From Cellulomonas sp. S1-8 (GTDB taxonomy: Bacteria > Actinomycetota > Actinomycetes > Actinomycetales > Cellulomonadaceae), in the NCBI RefSeq assembly GCF_026184235.1, contig NZ_CP110806.1:1860001-1924000 (forward strand): DNA of 64,000 nucleotides, given 5' to 3'. This document shows positions 44,635 through 53,680 of this stretch, piece after piece (the first letter of the stretch is position 1; each line of letters opens with the position of its first letter). The notes under the pieces were generated by a model. It saw nothing but the letters and a program-made list of their open reading frames with translations. It was not told the DNA's origin and made no database searches. The position numbers and the translations under genes are program-made.

Positions 44635-46890
44635 TCATGCAGGGTCGGAGAAGCCTTCGGGCAGGTCAGCGGCGTGCAGCACGTGCAGGCGGTGCGTCGG
44701 TCGTGTCATCGCGACGTACAGGTCGCCGGCCGAGGCCGCGAGGACCTGCGCCGGCTCCACGAGGACCACGACGTCGAACTCCAGGCCCTTGGCCTGCCCC
44801 GGGGTGAGCACGACGAGCGGGGCGTGCAGGTCCACCGCGTCGCCCGTCGGCACGGTGCGGCCCGTCGCCTCCAGCGCCGCCCGCACCTGCGCGGCGCGGT
44901 CGCGCGTCGCGACCACCGCGACCCGACCGCCCCCCGCGGCGTCCTGGACGTCGCCGACCAGCTTCTCGGCGGCGTCCGCCGCCGCGACGGCGAGCAGCGC
45001 GTCGTCGACCACGTGCTCGTGGGTGAGCGCGTCGGGGACGTCCCGGGCCGACGTCTGCGGGCTGACGGGCAGCCGGGCGGCGAGGGCGACGCGCCGCGCC
45101 GCCTGCGCGACGACCGCGGGCGTGCGGTAGTTCACCGTGAGCTCGGCGAGCCGCCACGAGCCGCGCAGCAGCGGGTCGAGCATGGCCGCCCAGTCGTGCG
45201 CCCCGCCGGCGGCGGAGGTCTGGGCGACGTCGCCCACGATCGTCAGCGAGCGTGTCGGCACCCGGCGCAGCAGCGTCCGCCACGCCATCGGCGTCAGCTC
45301 CTGCGCCTCGTCGACGACGACGTGCCCGTACGTCCACGACCGGTCGGCCGCGGCGCGCTCCGCGGTGGTCAACGACGGCCCGCTGCTCGCGAACCGCTCG
45401 GCCAGCGCCTCCGCCGACACGAGGTCGCCCGCACCGGTGCTGCTCAGCACCTGGCGTGCGTACTCGACCTCGGAGGCGTGCCGCTCGGCGTCCGCGCGTG
45501 CCTGCGCCTGCGCGGCCTGGTCGTCCTCGCCGAGCAGCTCCGCCGCCTCGTCGAGCAGCGGGACGTCGGCCGGCGTCCAGGGGGCGTCGGCGGGCCGCGC
45601 GAGCAGCGCGCGCTCCTGCGCCGTCAGCTCCGGCGCCGCCGCCTCCAGCCGGTGCGGCCGTGTCCACAGGTCGGTGAGCAGCCCCTGCGGCGTCAGCGGC
45701 ATCCAGGCCAGGTTCAGCGCGATCCGGATCTCGCGGGTCGTGCGCAGGTCCTCGACGATCTCGGCGCGGTCCTCCGGCGGCACGTCCCAGCCCAGCTGCT
45801 GGACGTACTGCTCCGCGAGGCGCCCGAGCATGTCGCGGACGAACGTCACGCGCGCCTGGTTGTGCGGGCGGTGCAGACGCCGGGCGCGCCCGATGGCCGC
45901 GGCGACGTCCTGCGGGCGGACCACGACCGTGCGCCCGTCGACCCGCACCCGGGTGGCCTGCGCGGGCACCCGCTGGCGCTGCCGCACGGCGCGCGCGACG
46001 ACGCGGGCCATCACGGCCCGGCCCTTGATCCGGGCGACCTCGTCGGTCTCGATCCCGCGGGCCTCGACCCCGGGGTACAGGTCGGCGACCGTCGCGGTCA
46101 CGACACCCGTCTCGCCCAGGGACGGCAGCACCTGGTCGATGTAGCGCAGGAACGTGCGCGACGGGCCCACGAGCAGCACGCCCGAGCGCTCCAGCAGGCG
46201 CCGGTGCGCGTACAGCAGGTAGGCGGCACGGTGCAGCGCGACCGCGGTCTTGCCCGTGCCCGGCCCGCCCTGCACGACCAGCGCGCCGATGAGCGGGGAC
46301 CGGATGACGGCGTCCTGCTCCGACTGGATGGTCGCGACGATGTCGCCCATCCGGCCCGTGCGGGCGGCCCCGAGCGCGGCCAGCAGCGCCCCCTCGCCGG
46401 AGACGCCGGCGAGGGAGGCCGGGTCCACCCCGGCCGCCTCGAGCGCGCCGAGGTCCAGGACGTCGTCCTCCAGGCCCGTCACGCGTCGTCCGGCGGTCAC
46501 CAGGTGGCGGCGGCGCACGACGCCGTCGGGGTGCGCGGCGGTGGCCCGGTAGAACGCCTGGGCGGCAGGCGCGCGCCAGTCCGTCAGCAGGGGGGTCTGC
46601 TCCTCGTCCGTCAGGCCGATGCGGCCGATGTAGCGCCGCTCACCGTCGCGCAGGTCGAGGCGACCGAACGCCAGGCGGTCCTCGACGGCCTCCAGCTGGG
46701 CGACCCGGTCCTCGTACAGCGTGGCGAACGCGTCGCGCTCGGACCGGTTCTGCGGTGAGCCGGACGGCCCGGCGCGCCGCACCGCCGTGAGACGCCGGCG
46801 GGACTGCGCGCGCAGCTCGTCGAGGCGCGCGTAGAGCCCGTCGACGACCTGCTGCTCGCCGGTCAGCTCGCTGTCCGCTGCCACCCGCAC
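44635..46890 (-). CDS. helD: HelD/HelR-type RNA polymerase recycling ATPase (UvrD-like)
   Basis: A 751-residue superfamily 1 helicase-like ATPase. It has Walker A VVQGGPGTGKTAVALHRAAYL (about residue 215), Walker B VVVDEAQELTPMAWR, GDVAQTSAAGG, TVNYRTP, and a C-terminal motif region VLTPGQAKGLEFDVVVL and LYVAMTRPTHRL. The N-terminal coiled coil and DWRAPAAQAFYRATAAHPDGV are typical of HelD proteins, which remove stalled RNA polymerase from DNA; the HelR subgroup displaces rifamycins from the enzyme. HelR versus HelD cannot be settled by eye. Start is GTG 46890 or GTG 46884. It is a single minus-strand gene divergent from the signalling operon. Confidence 0.87.
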   Translation of the reverse strand: MRVAADSELTGEQQVVDGLYARLDELRAQSRRRLTAVRRAGPSGSPQNRSERDAFATLYEDRVAQLEAVEDRLAFGRLDLRDGERRYIGRIGLTDEEQTPLLTDWRAPAAQAFYRATAAHPDGVVRRRHLVTAGRRVTGLEDDVLDLGALEAAGVDPASLAGVSGEGALLAALGAARTGRMGDIVATIQSEQDAVIRSPLIGALVVQGGPGTGKTAVALHRAAYLLYAHRRLLERSGVLLVGPSRTFLRYIDQVLPSLGETGVVTATVADLYPGVEARGIETDEVARIKGRAVMARVVARAVRQRQRVPAQATRVRVDGRTVVVRPQDVAAAIGRARRLHRPHNQARVTFVRDMLGRLAEQYVQQLGWDVPPEDRAEIVEDLRTTREIRIALNLAWMPLTPQGLLTDLWTRPHRLEAAAPELTAQERALLARPADAPWTPADVPLLDEAAELLGEDDQAAQAQARADAERHASEVEYARQVLSSTGAGDLVSAEALAERFASSGPSLTTAERAAADRSWTYGHVVVDEAQELTPMAWRTLLRRVPTRSLTIVGDVAQTSAAGGAHDWAAMLDPLLRGSWRLAELTVNYRTPAVVAQAARRVALAARLPVSPQTSARDVPDALTHEHVVDDALLAVAAADAAEKLVGDVQDAAGGGRVAVVATRDRAAQVRAALEATGRTVPTGDAVDLHAPLVVLTPGQAKGLEFDVVVLVEPAQVLAASAGDLYVAMTRPTHRLHVLHAADLPEGFSDPA

Positions 46891-47094
46891 ACCCCCGTCA
46901 CGCCGGGCCCGGCGCCCGGTCGGCGCGCACCCGTCCGACCTCGGGGCGCCGCCGCCCTCGCGGGCGGCCGTCCATTATCCGCTGACGACCCGGGTGCGGC
47001 GCACCGTCGCGGCGCACTCACCCGTCCGGGCGTCGGGGCGCAGCGCGCGACCGACCTGGCCTACAGTGCCTCCCACACCGACGGAAGGACGCCA

Positions 47095-48312
47095 GTGCAC
47101 GGATCGACGGCCCGCGAGACGGTCGTGCACTCCGGCGCACCCGGCGACGAGGACGCGCCCCTGCGGATCCTCGTGGTGGAGGACGACGAGGGTGACGCGC
47201 TGCTCGTCCGCGAGCACCTGGCGGACGGCGGGCTCGCGCACGAGACCGTCTGGGTGCGCACGGTGGACGACGCGCTGCTGCACCTCGACGCCGACTGCGT
47301 CCTGCTCGACCTCGGCCTGCCCGACGCGATGGGCCTGGGGGCGCTGCAGCGCGTGCTCGCCGCCGGTGCGCCGCCGGTCGTCGTGCTCACCGGCCTGACT
47401 GACACCGACGCGGGCGTCGAGGCGGTCGCGGCAGGTGCCCAGGACTTCCTCGTCAAGGGCGACGTCGACGCCGACCTGCTGGCCCGGGCCGTGCGGTACG
47501 CCGTGCAGCGCCGCCGGCTGGAGGACACGGGCAAGGCCCTGTACCGCAGCCTCGTGCGCGCGGCGGAGACCACCCGGCTCGAGCGGGCGCTGCTGCCCAC
47601 GCCGGTCGTCGCCGACGAGCGCATCGAGGTGCGCGTCGGGTACCGCGCGGGTCGCGACGGGCTGCTGGGCGGTGACTTCTACGACGTCGTCGAGCGGCCG
47701 GACGGGACGCTGCTCGCGATGGTCGGCGACGTGTGCGGTCACGGGCCCGACGAGGCCGCCCTGGGCGCCACGCTGCGCACGGCCTGGCGCACGCTCGTCC
47801 TCGCGGACATCCCCGCCGACGACGTCCTGGGGCTGCTCGAGCGCGTGCTCGTCGCGGAGCGTGCCCGCCCGGAGGTCTTCACGACCGCGTCGATGCTCGC
47901 CGTGCACCCGGACCGTCGCACCGCCGACCTCTACCTCGCCGGGCACCCGGTGCCGGTGCGCGTCGGGCCCCCGTCCGCGCTGCTGCCGTCCGACTGCCGG
48001 GGCCGCGCCCTGGGCATCCCCGTCGGGGGCGGCTGGCCGGCGCAGCGCCTCGACCTCGGGGCGTCCTGGCGCATCCTGCTCTACACGGACGGCCTGCTGG
48101 AGGCGACCGTGGGCGACGGCGCGCAGCGCCTCGGCAAGGCCGGCCTGCTCGACGTGGCCGACAGCACGATGCTGGGCACCGCGCAGACCGACGGGTCGAT
48201 CACCCCGGAGGAGGACCCGCTGCTGGGGCGGATGCTGTCCGCCGTGCGCGTGCGTCACGGCGGGGACCTCGTCGACGACGCGGCCGTGGTGCTCATCGGG
48301 TGGGGGGCGTGA
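47095..48312 (+). CDS. Response regulator with PP2C-type (SpoIIE) serine phosphatase output
   Basis: A 405-residue two-domain protein. The receiver (about residues 23-140) has the acidic pair VVEDDEGD, the phospho-acceptor in CVLLDLGLPDAMG, the threonine VVLTGLTD and lysine FLVKGDVD. A short linker leads to the PP2C/SpoIIE phosphatase (about 175-400) with the metal-binding aspartates GGDFYDVVERPDG, MVGDVCGHGPDEA and LYTDGLLEATVG. Such RsbU/RssB-like proteins dephosphorylate anti-anti-sigma factors; none is encoded here. GTG 47095 follows GGAAGGA. Its stop overlaps the kinase gene, making a signalling operon. Confidence 0.92.
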   Translation: MHGSTARETVVHSGAPGDEDAPLRILVVEDDEGDALLVREHLADGGLAHETVWVRTVDDALLHLDADCVLLDLGLPDAMGLGALQRVLAAGAPPVVVLTGLTDTDAGVEAVAAGAQDFLVKGDVDADLLARAVRYAVQRRRLEDTGKALYRSLVRAAETTRLERALLPTPVVADERIEVRVGYRAGRDGLLGGDFYDVVERPDGTLLAMVGDVCGHGPDEAALGATLRTAWRTLVLADIPADDVLGLLERVLVAERARPEVFTTASMLAVHPDRRTADLYLAGHPVPVRVGPPSALLPSDCRGRALGIPVGGGWPAQRLDLGASWRILLYTDGLLEATVGDGAQRLGKAGLLDVADSTMLGTAQTDGSITPEEDPLLGRMLSAVRVRHGGDLVDDAAVVLIGWGA

Positions 48313-49994
48313 GCCTCCTGGCGCCGACCGCGCGACGGTCGGGCGCCATGACGCTGCGCCGGCGCCTCACGGTGCTCCTGACGACCGCCGGCGCGCTCGT
48401 GGGCGTCGTGCTGGTCGTCGCCGGCTTCGTGCTGTCGCGGGCGCTGACGGCGCAGTACGAGGTCACCGAGGTCTACTTCGACGCGGTCACCCGTGCCGAC
48501 GCCGCCTACGTGCACCTCGTCGACGCCGAGACCGCCGTCCGCGGCTTCGCGTTGACGGGGGACGAGGTCACGCTCGAGCCGTACGACCGGTCACGGTCGG
48601 CCGACTCCACGTTCTCCGTCCTCGCCGACGAGCTCGAGGAGACCGCACCCGACGCGGTCCTGGTGGCGAAGGCGCGAGCGGCGGCCGCGGCGGCCGAGCG
48701 GTGGCACGCCGGGTTCGCGGAGCCGACGATCGCGCTGGTGCGGGCCGAGGGCGGCCAGGCGGTGACCGCCGAGGACGTCGAGTCCGGTCGCGTGCTGTTC
48801 GACGAGGCGCGGACCGCCGTCGAGGCCTACGTCAGCCAGCTGCGGGCCGAACGCGCCGTGGCGGTCGACGAGCTCGCCGGGTGGACGTCGGCGACCGGGG
48901 GCCTCGTCCTCGTCCTCGTCCTCGCCGCCGTCGCGACCGGGGTCGCGCTGTGGTTCGCGCTGCGCCGCTGGGTGCTGGTGCCGGTGACGGCGCTCGGGCA
49001 GGCCAGCCGGGCCGTCAGCCAGGGAGACCTGAGCCACGTCGTGCGGGTCGACGGCCCGGGGGAGCTCGAGGAGCTCGCGGCCGACGTCGAGCGCATGCGG
49101 CTCGGCCTGGTGACGCAGCTGGCCGAGCTGCGGACGTCGCGCGAGGAGATCAGCGAGGCGCACCAGCGGCTGACCGAGCAGGCGGAGGAGCTGCGCCGCT
49201 CGAACCGCGACCTCGAGCAGTTTGCGTACGTCGCGTCGCACGACCTGCAGGAGCCGCTGCGCAAGGTCGCGAGCTTCACGCAGCTGCTGCAGAAGCGGTA
49301 CGGGGGCCAGCTCGACGAGCGGGCCGACCAGTACATCGAGTTCGCGGTCGACGGCGCGAAGCGCATGCAGCGCCTCATCCAGGACCTGTTGGGCTTCTCG
49401 CGCGTCGGCCGGGTGGCCGGTGACGTCGTCGACGTGGACCTGGCTGCCGCGCTCGCGGTCGCGCAGGATCAGCTCTCGGAGCGCATCGAGGACGCGGGCG
49501 CGGTCGTCACGCACGACGACCTGCCGGTGGTGCAGGGCGAGGAGCCGCTGCTCGTGCAGCTGTTCCAGAACCTCATCGGCAACGCCGTGAAGTTCCGGGA
49601 CCCCGACCGTCCCCCGCGGGTGCACGTGAGCGCGCGCCGGGTGGCAGACTCCTGGGAGCTCGAGTGCCGGGACAACGGGATCGGCATCGACCCGCAGTAC
49701 GTGGAGCGCGTGTTCGTGATCTTCCAGCGTCTGCATGCCAAGGACGCGTACGAGGGCACGGGGATCGGGCTCTCGCTGTGCAAGAAGATCGTCGAGTACC
49801 ACGGCGGTCGCATCTGGATCCCGGAGACCGACGGGGACGGCACCAGCATCCGCTGGACGCTCCCCGCCCCCCCCGAGCAGGCGCCCGACGACGGGCACGA
49901 GACGAGCGCCGACGGGGTCCCGACCCCCGACGCGGACGACATCCCCGGTGACGGGGACGAGACCCCCGGTGACGGGGACGACGGACGGAGCTGA
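48309..49994 (+). CDS. Membrane sensor histidine kinase (CHASE3-HAMP-HisKA-HATPase)
   Basis: A 561-residue sensor kinase. Two membrane helices (about 20-42 and 195-217) flank an external CHASE3 domain ([15 protein letters not shown]), followed by HAMP (about 218-270), a coiled coil, HisKA with His311 ([19 protein letters not shown]) and a HATPase_c domain ([44 protein letters not shown]). The DLQEPLRK form of the H-box is shared with phytochrome-type kinases whose partners are Rcp-like regulators, matching the next gene. The C-terminal ~45 residues are an acidic Asp/Gly/Pro tail containing an 18-bp DNA repeat. GTG 48309 overlaps the previous stop. Confidence 0.93.
   Translation: MSLLAPTARRSGAMTLRRRLTVLLTTAGALVGVVLVVAGFVLSRALTAQYEVTEVYFDAVTRADAAYVHLVDAETAVRGFALTGDEVTLEPYDRSRSADSTFSVLADELEETAPDAVLVAKARAAAAAAERWHAGFAEPTIALVRAEGGQAVTAEDVESGRVLFDEARTAVEAYVSQLRAERAVAVDELAGWTSATGGLVLVLVLAAVATGVALWFALRRWVLVPVTALGQASRAVSQGDLSHVVRVDGPGELEELAADVERMRLGLVTQLAELRTSREEISEAHQRLTEQAEELRRSNRDLEQFAYVASHDLQEPLRKVASFTQLLQKRYGGQLDERADQYIEFAVDGAKRMQRLIQDLLGFSRVGRVAGDVVDVDLAAALAVAQDQLSERIEDAGAVVTHDDLPVVQGEEPLLVQLFQNLIGNAVKFRDPDRPPRVHVSARRVADSWELECRDNGIGIDPQYVERVFVIFQRLHAKDAYEGTGIGLSLCKKIVEYHGGRIWIPETDGDGTSIRWTLPAPPEQAPDDGHETSADGVPTPDADDIPGDGDETPGDGDDGRS
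49943..49981 (+). repeat. 18-bp direct repeat in the kinase C-terminal tail
   Basis: CCCCGGTGACGGGGACGA occurs at 49943-49960 and 49964-49981, a 21-bp period that keeps the frame and encodes GDGDE/GDGDD. Confidence 0.85.
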
Positions 49995-49995
49995 C

Positions 49996-50433
49996 GTGCC
50001 GGAGCAGAAGGTGATCGACGTGCTGCTGGTCGAGGACGACCCGGGCGACGTCCTGATGACGCGCGAGGCGTTCGAGCACAACAAGGTGCGCAACCGGCTG
50101 TCGGTCGTCGCCGACGGCGTCAGCGCCCTGCAGTTCCTGCGCAAGGAGGGCGAGCACGCCGACGCCCCGACGCCGGACCTCGTGCTCCTGGACCTCAACC
50201 TGCCGCGCATGGACGGGCGCGAGGTGCTCGAGGCCATGAAGTCGGACGAGCGGATGCGCGCCATCCCGGTCGTGGTCCTCACGACGTCCGAGGCCGAGGA
50301 GGACGTCGTGCGCAGCTACTCCCTGCACGCCAACGCGTACGTCACCAAGCCCGTCGACTTCGACCGGTTCATCGACGTCGTCCGCCAGATCGACGAGTTC
50401 TTCGTCGAGGTCGTGCGGCTGCCCGGCCGCTGA
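49996..50433 (+). CDS. Rcp1-type single-domain response regulator
   Basis: A 145-residue CheY-like receiver of the Rcp1 group. It has the acidic pair [11 protein letters not shown], phospho-acceptor Asp in [12 protein letters not shown], threonine in [12 protein letters not shown] and lysine in [12 protein letters not shown]. There is no output domain, so it works by protein contact, probably as phospho-relay partner of the adjacent kinase. GTG 49996 is one nucleotide past the kinase stop, with GGAG upstream. The operon thus holds one kinase and two receivers, one with phosphatase output. Confidence 0.92.
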   Translation: MPEQKVIDVLLVEDDPGDVLMTREAFEHNKVRNRLSVVADGVSALQFLRKEGEHADAPTPDLVLLDLNLPRMDGREVLEAMKSDERMRAIPVVVLTTSEAEEDVVRSYSLHANAYVTKPVDFDRFIDVVRQIDEFFVEVVRLPGR

Positions 50434-50514
50434 GGGGGCGTCCCGCCGGGAAGAGACGGCACCGGCGCCGCGTTGTACCGCTCGACGGCACGACGAGAGG
50501 CGAGTGGAGCGCGC

Positions 50515-51450
50515 ATGTTGGACCCCCGGGACATCTACGACGTCGACGCCGACGTGGCCGAGCGCGTCGACGCGGCAGCGGTGCGCGGCGCCGGACCTGT
50601 GCTGGTGCACGCGGTCCGGGGGTTCGTCGACGCCGGGCACGCCGGGCAGGTCGCGGTGGACCACCTCGTCGGCGCCGGTCCGAGCGAGCGTCTGGTGACG
50701 TTCGACGTCGACCAGCTCGTCGACTACCGGTCGCGCCGGCCGGCCATGACGTTCGACTCGGGCTGGACGCACTACGACGCCCCCGAGCTCGTCGTCGACC
50801 TGCTCGCCGACGCCCACGGCGTGCCCTACCTGCTGCTGCACGGCGTGGAGCCGGACACGCAGTGGGAGCGGTGGGTCGCGGCGGTGCAGCAGGTCGTCGA
50901 GCGCTTCGAGGTCCCGCTCGTCGTCGGCATGCACGGCATCCCCATGGGGGTCCCGCACACGCGCCCGGTCTCCGTGACGGCCCACGCGACGCGCGACGAC
51001 CTGGTGATCGACCACACGTCCTTCTTCGGCACCGTCCAGGTGCCGGGCAGCGCGTCGGCGCTGCTGGAGCTGCGGCTGGGGGAGTCCGGCCACGACGCGA
51101 TGGGCTTCGCCGTGCACGTGCCGCACTACCTCGCGCAGGCGCCCTTCCCGGCGGCGGGTCTGGCGGGCCTGCGGCACGTCGAGCGCGCGACGGGGCTGGA
51201 CCTGGGTCTGGCGGCGCTGGAGCCGGCCGCCGCCGACGTCCTGCACGAGGTCGACCGGCAGGTCGAGGGCTCGTCGGACGTCGCCGCCGTGGTGCAGGCC
51301 CTCGAGGAGCAGTACGACGCCTTCACGCGCAGCGTCGGTCGGACGAGCCTGCTGGCCCAGGCGAGCGACCTGCCGACGGCCGACGAGATCGGCGCCGAGC
51401 TCGAGCAGTTCCTCGCCGAGCAGAGCGAGGGCGGCGACGCGACCGGCTGA
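50515..51450 (+). CDS. PAC2 family protein (proteasome assembly chaperone-like)
   Basis: A 311-residue soluble protein of the actinobacterial PAC2 family (Rv2714-like). Conserved segments are GPVLVHAVRGFVDAGHAGQ, LVTFDVDQLVDYRSRRP, LLLHGVEPDTQWERW and VVGMHGIPMGVPHTRP. Archaeal and eukaryotic PAC2 proteins help assemble the 20S proteasome; a role in actinobacteria is unproven. In M. tuberculosis Rv2714 lies near lexA and nrdR, in line with this position. ATG 50515 follows GTGGAG by 6 nt; an in-frame ATG at 50473 would add 14 residues but lacks a ribosome site. Confidence 0.88.
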   Translation: MLDPRDIYDVDADVAERVDAAAVRGAGPVLVHAVRGFVDAGHAGQVAVDHLVGAGPSERLVTFDVDQLVDYRSRRPAMTFDSGWTHYDAPELVVDLLADAHGVPYLLLHGVEPDTQWERWVAAVQQVVERFEVPLVVGMHGIPMGVPHTRPVSVTAHATRDDLVIDHTSFFGTVQVPGSASALLELRLGESGHDAMGFAVHVPHYLAQAPFPAAGLAGLRHVERATGLDLGLAALEPAAADVLHEVDRQVEGSSDVAAVVQALEEQYDAFTRSVGRTSLLAQASDLPTADEIGAELEQFLAEQSEGGDATG

Positions 51451-51591
51451 CGTGCCGCGCGTGGCAGTGCCGTGACCTGATCGTTGTCGAGGCGAGCGGG
51501 ACGAACGTCCGGGTTTCGTGGCGCATGCCACATCGCCGTGCAAGGATGCAGCCGTTGCAGTGGCATACGGACGATCGACCGGTCCGCGGCA

Positions 51592-51647
51592 GGCAGCCCC
51601 ACGGGGCTGCCGGCGTGAAGGACGTCAGGTCCCGGAGCATCGGGACC
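51592..51647 (+). other. Two hairpins in the 5' leader of the cold shock gene
   Basis: GGCAGCCCC (51592-51600) pairs with GGGGCTGCC (51603-51611), and GGTCCCG (51628-51634) pairs with CGGGACC (51641-51647). They lie 90-145 nt before the csp ATG, in a 286-nt gap with no gene. The first could instead terminate the PAC2 transcript. Confidence 0.5.
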
Positions 51648-51736
51648 GGACCACCCGGTGCAGGACGTGAGGCACTGCGGCGCATCGCGGGCAGCGTGCC
51701 CGCGGTGGTCACCGGTGGGACAGAAGGATGCGGGAC

Positions 51737-51940
51737 ATGGCACAGGGCGCGGTCAAGTGGTTCAACGCCGAGAAGGGCTTCGGGTTCATCGCCCAGGACG
51801 ACGGCGGCGCCGACGTCTTCGTCCACTACTCGGCCATCGCGACGCAGGGCTACCGCTCGCTCGACGAGGGTCAGCGCGTGGAGTTCGACATCACGCAGGG
51901 GCAGAAGGGTCCGCAGGCGGAGAACGTCCGCCCGCTGTGA
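51737..51940 (+). CDS. cspA: Cold shock protein (CspA family)
   Basis: A 67-residue single-domain nucleic-acid chaperone. It has the standard beginning [16 protein letters not shown] (RNP1 GFGFI) and RNP2 DVFVHYSAI, with aromatic residues in place for ssDNA/RNA binding. It melts RNA structure during cold or growth transitions. ATG 51737 follows AAGGAT; an in-frame ATG at 51728 would add three residues. A long structured leader and a strong terminator make it a single-gene unit. Confidence 0.96.
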   Translation: MAQGAVKWFNAEKGFGFIAQDDGGADVFVHYSAIATQGYRSLDEGQRVEFDITQGQKGPQAENVRPL

Positions 51941-51975
51941 TCCGGAGCCCGGCCACGGCCGGGCGCCTGCGCACG

Positions 51976-52010
51976 CACGGGGCCGCACCCGCCGAGGGTG
52001 CGGCCCCGTG
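51976..52010. terminator. Strong terminator after the cold shock gene
   Basis: CACGGGGCCGCACCC (51976-51990) pairs perfectly with GGGTGCGGCCCCGTG (51996-52010) around GCCGA. It lies between converging genes and can act in both directions. Confidence 0.85.
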
Positions 52011-52026
52011 CTGCGTCCGGGAGGTC

Positions 52027-52941
52027 TCAGGCGCCGGCGGGCTCGCGCAGCGGCGCAGCGGGCGGTAGGTCGGGCGGCGGGTCGTGCCGTGGGCTCGTGG
52101 CGCCGGCCAGGGTGCGCGACTCGGGACCGGTCAGGAGGCGCGCGGGTACCGGGAGCGTGCGCAGCGTCCGTGCCAGCCGCGGGTCGTCGAGCAGGTCCGG
52201 GTCGTCGGTCCCGATGAGCAGCAGGTTGCCGTACCGGCGGCCACGGAGCTGTGCGGGCTCGGCGACGACCCCGACGTGGGCGAACGCCGCGCCGAGGGTG
52301 GCCACCTCGGTGCGGGCGAGCGCGAGCGGGGGACGGTCGGCGCAGTTCGCGACGTAGACGCCGCCGGCCCGCAGGACGCGCCGCACCTCGCGCGTGAACT
52401 CGAGCGTCGTCAGGTGGTCCGGTGTGCGGTCGCCCGCGAACACGTCCCGCACGACGACGTCGTACGTCGCGTCGGCCAGGCGCGTCAGCTCGGCGCGCGC
52501 CTCTCCCGTCCGCAGCCGCAGCTGCGGTGCGCGCGGCAGGTCGAACCAGTCGCGCGCGAGGCGTGCGAGGTCGCCGTCGAGCTCGACCGCGAGCTGACGG
52601 GCACCGGGGTGGCGGTGCGCCAGCGCACGCGCGAGCGCGCACCCGCCGGCCCCGAGGTGCAGCACCGTGAGGTCCGGCCGACGCGCCGCGACGACCTCGA
52701 CCACGGCCCCCGCCTGCTGCATGTACTCGAAGTCGAGGAGCCCGGGGTCGTCGAGGTCGACGAACGAGCTGGGCACGCCGTTGACGAGCAGCGTCGCCGC
52801 GCGCGGCCGGCCGGGCTCCGGGAGCACCTCGACCGTCCCGGTCGCGACCGGGACAGGGCCGGTCGGCCACGTGGGTGCGACCGGTGCCGACCGCGATGTC
52901 GGTGGTCGGCGGGAGGATGTGTCACGACGGCGGGCGGCCAC
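52027..52941 (-). CDS. Spermidine synthase-like methyltransferase-fold protein
   Basis: A 304-residue protein of the polyamine aminopropyltransferase-like family. The Rossmann part has LTVLHLGAGGCALARALA, QLAVELDGDLARLARDWF, YDVVVRDVFAGDRTPDHLTTLEF and VLRAGGVYVANCAD. True spermidine synthases have a GG[GD]D pattern with a catalytic Asp in the gate region; here GAGGC and RDVFAG suggest a changed activity, perhaps binding decarboxylated or ordinary S-adenosylmethionine. Actinobacteria often carry such stand-alone proteins of unknown role. GTG 52941 start; a later start is possible because the first ~30 residues are not conserved. Divergent from the SOS-controlled HEPN gene. Confidence 0.8.
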   Translation of the reverse strand: MAARRRDTSSRRPPTSRSAPVAPTWPTGPVPVATGTVEVLPEPGRPRAATLLVNGVPSSFVDLDDPGLLDFEYMQQAGAVVEVVAARRPDLTVLHLGAGGCALARALAHRHPGARQLAVELDGDLARLARDWFDLPRAPQLRLRTGEARAELTRLADATYDVVVRDVFAGDRTPDHLTTLEFTREVRRVLRAGGVYVANCADRPPLALARTEVATLGAAFAHVGVVAEPAQLRGRRYGNLLLIGTDDPDLLDDPRLARTLRTLPVPARLLTGPESRTLAGATSPRHDPPPDLPPAAPLREPAGA

Positions 52942-53021
52942 CGGACCACGCTACGTGGTGGCGGTGGCGGGTCCTCGCGTCGACCGGTGCCCTTCGGGTC
53001 GCCGGCCCGGCAGGTTCGGGG

Positions 53022-53050
53022 TTGACGTGTTCGAACATGTGTTCGAAGAT
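53022..53050 (+). promoter_or_regulatory. SOS promoter of the HEPN gene, LexA box inside
   Basis: TTGACG (53022-53027) and GAAGAT (53045-53050) form a plausible sigma-A promoter with a 17-bp spacer. Between them and touching the -10 is a perfect LexA palindrome TCGAAC-ATGT-GTTCGA (53031-53046), so LexA would exclude RNA polymerase. The ATG follows 40 bp later. Confidence 0.82.
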
Positions 53051-53089
53051 GAGTGCGGCGGACGGGCCGCGCGGACGGAGGTGGGACCG

Positions 53090-53530
53090 ATGATCGGACG
53101 CGCAGACGTGCTGGAGTCGACCGTGATCCCGCCCCAGTCCGCCCAGCTGCTGGGCCGCGCCGACGCCGAGCTGCTCGCGGCCCAGTTCTCGGGGGAGCCG
53201 TGGGAGATGTTCTCGCACGCGCACCTCGCGGCCCTGCGTGCCGGTGCGGCGCTCGTCGCGGCGCGGGGACGTCCCTCGGGGCGCGGTGCACCCCGCACGG
53301 TCTGGGGCATGCTCGACGCCGTCGCACCCGAGCTGCACACGCTGTCGGCGCTGTTCGCGCAGTCGGCGACGCTGCGTGCGGCCGTCGACGCGGGGCGCTT
53401 CGAGCTCGTCACGACGGCGCGTGCGGAGCGTGCGCTGTGCGCCGCGGAGGACCTCGTGGACGCCGTGCGTGACCTGCTCGCGGGGGTCGCGACGGGGCTC
53501 ACCGACCTCCGCGCCGTCGCGAGCAGGTGA
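53090..53530 (+). CDS. SAV_6107-type HEPN-like protein, SOS controlled
   Basis: A 146-residue all-helical protein that fits the SAV_6107-family HEPN-like group of actinobacteria: LLGRADAELLAAQFSGEPWEMFSHAHLAALRAGAALVAARGRP, then TVWGMLDAVAPEL, LFAQSATLRAAVDAG and ERALCAAEDLVDAVRDLL. No R-x4-6-H ribonuclease motif is seen, so it is probably a binding partner rather than a nuclease. ATG 53090 follows GGAGG by 8 nt. A perfect LexA box in its promoter places it in the SOS regulon. In related genomes this family is often beside dinB (DNA polymerase IV); no polymerase gene follows here. Confidence 0.78.
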   Translation: MIGRADVLESTVIPPQSAQLLGRADAELLAAQFSGEPWEMFSHAHLAALRAGAALVAARGRPSGRGAPRTVWGMLDAVAPELHTLSALFAQSATLRAAVDAGRFELVTTARAERALCAAEDLVDAVRDLLAGVATGLTDLRAVASR

Positions 53531-53680
53531 ATACTCGGGCGAACACCCGCGCGGCGGTGGCGGTCGGGGGGCTGCGTGCCGCATGATGATCGCCCTGCCG
53601 ACGGTTACTCGACTACCACCTTGGTGCCAGCCGATCTATCCTGAGGTCACATTGTCCACCGGAGTGCGACGGGGGTCGGG

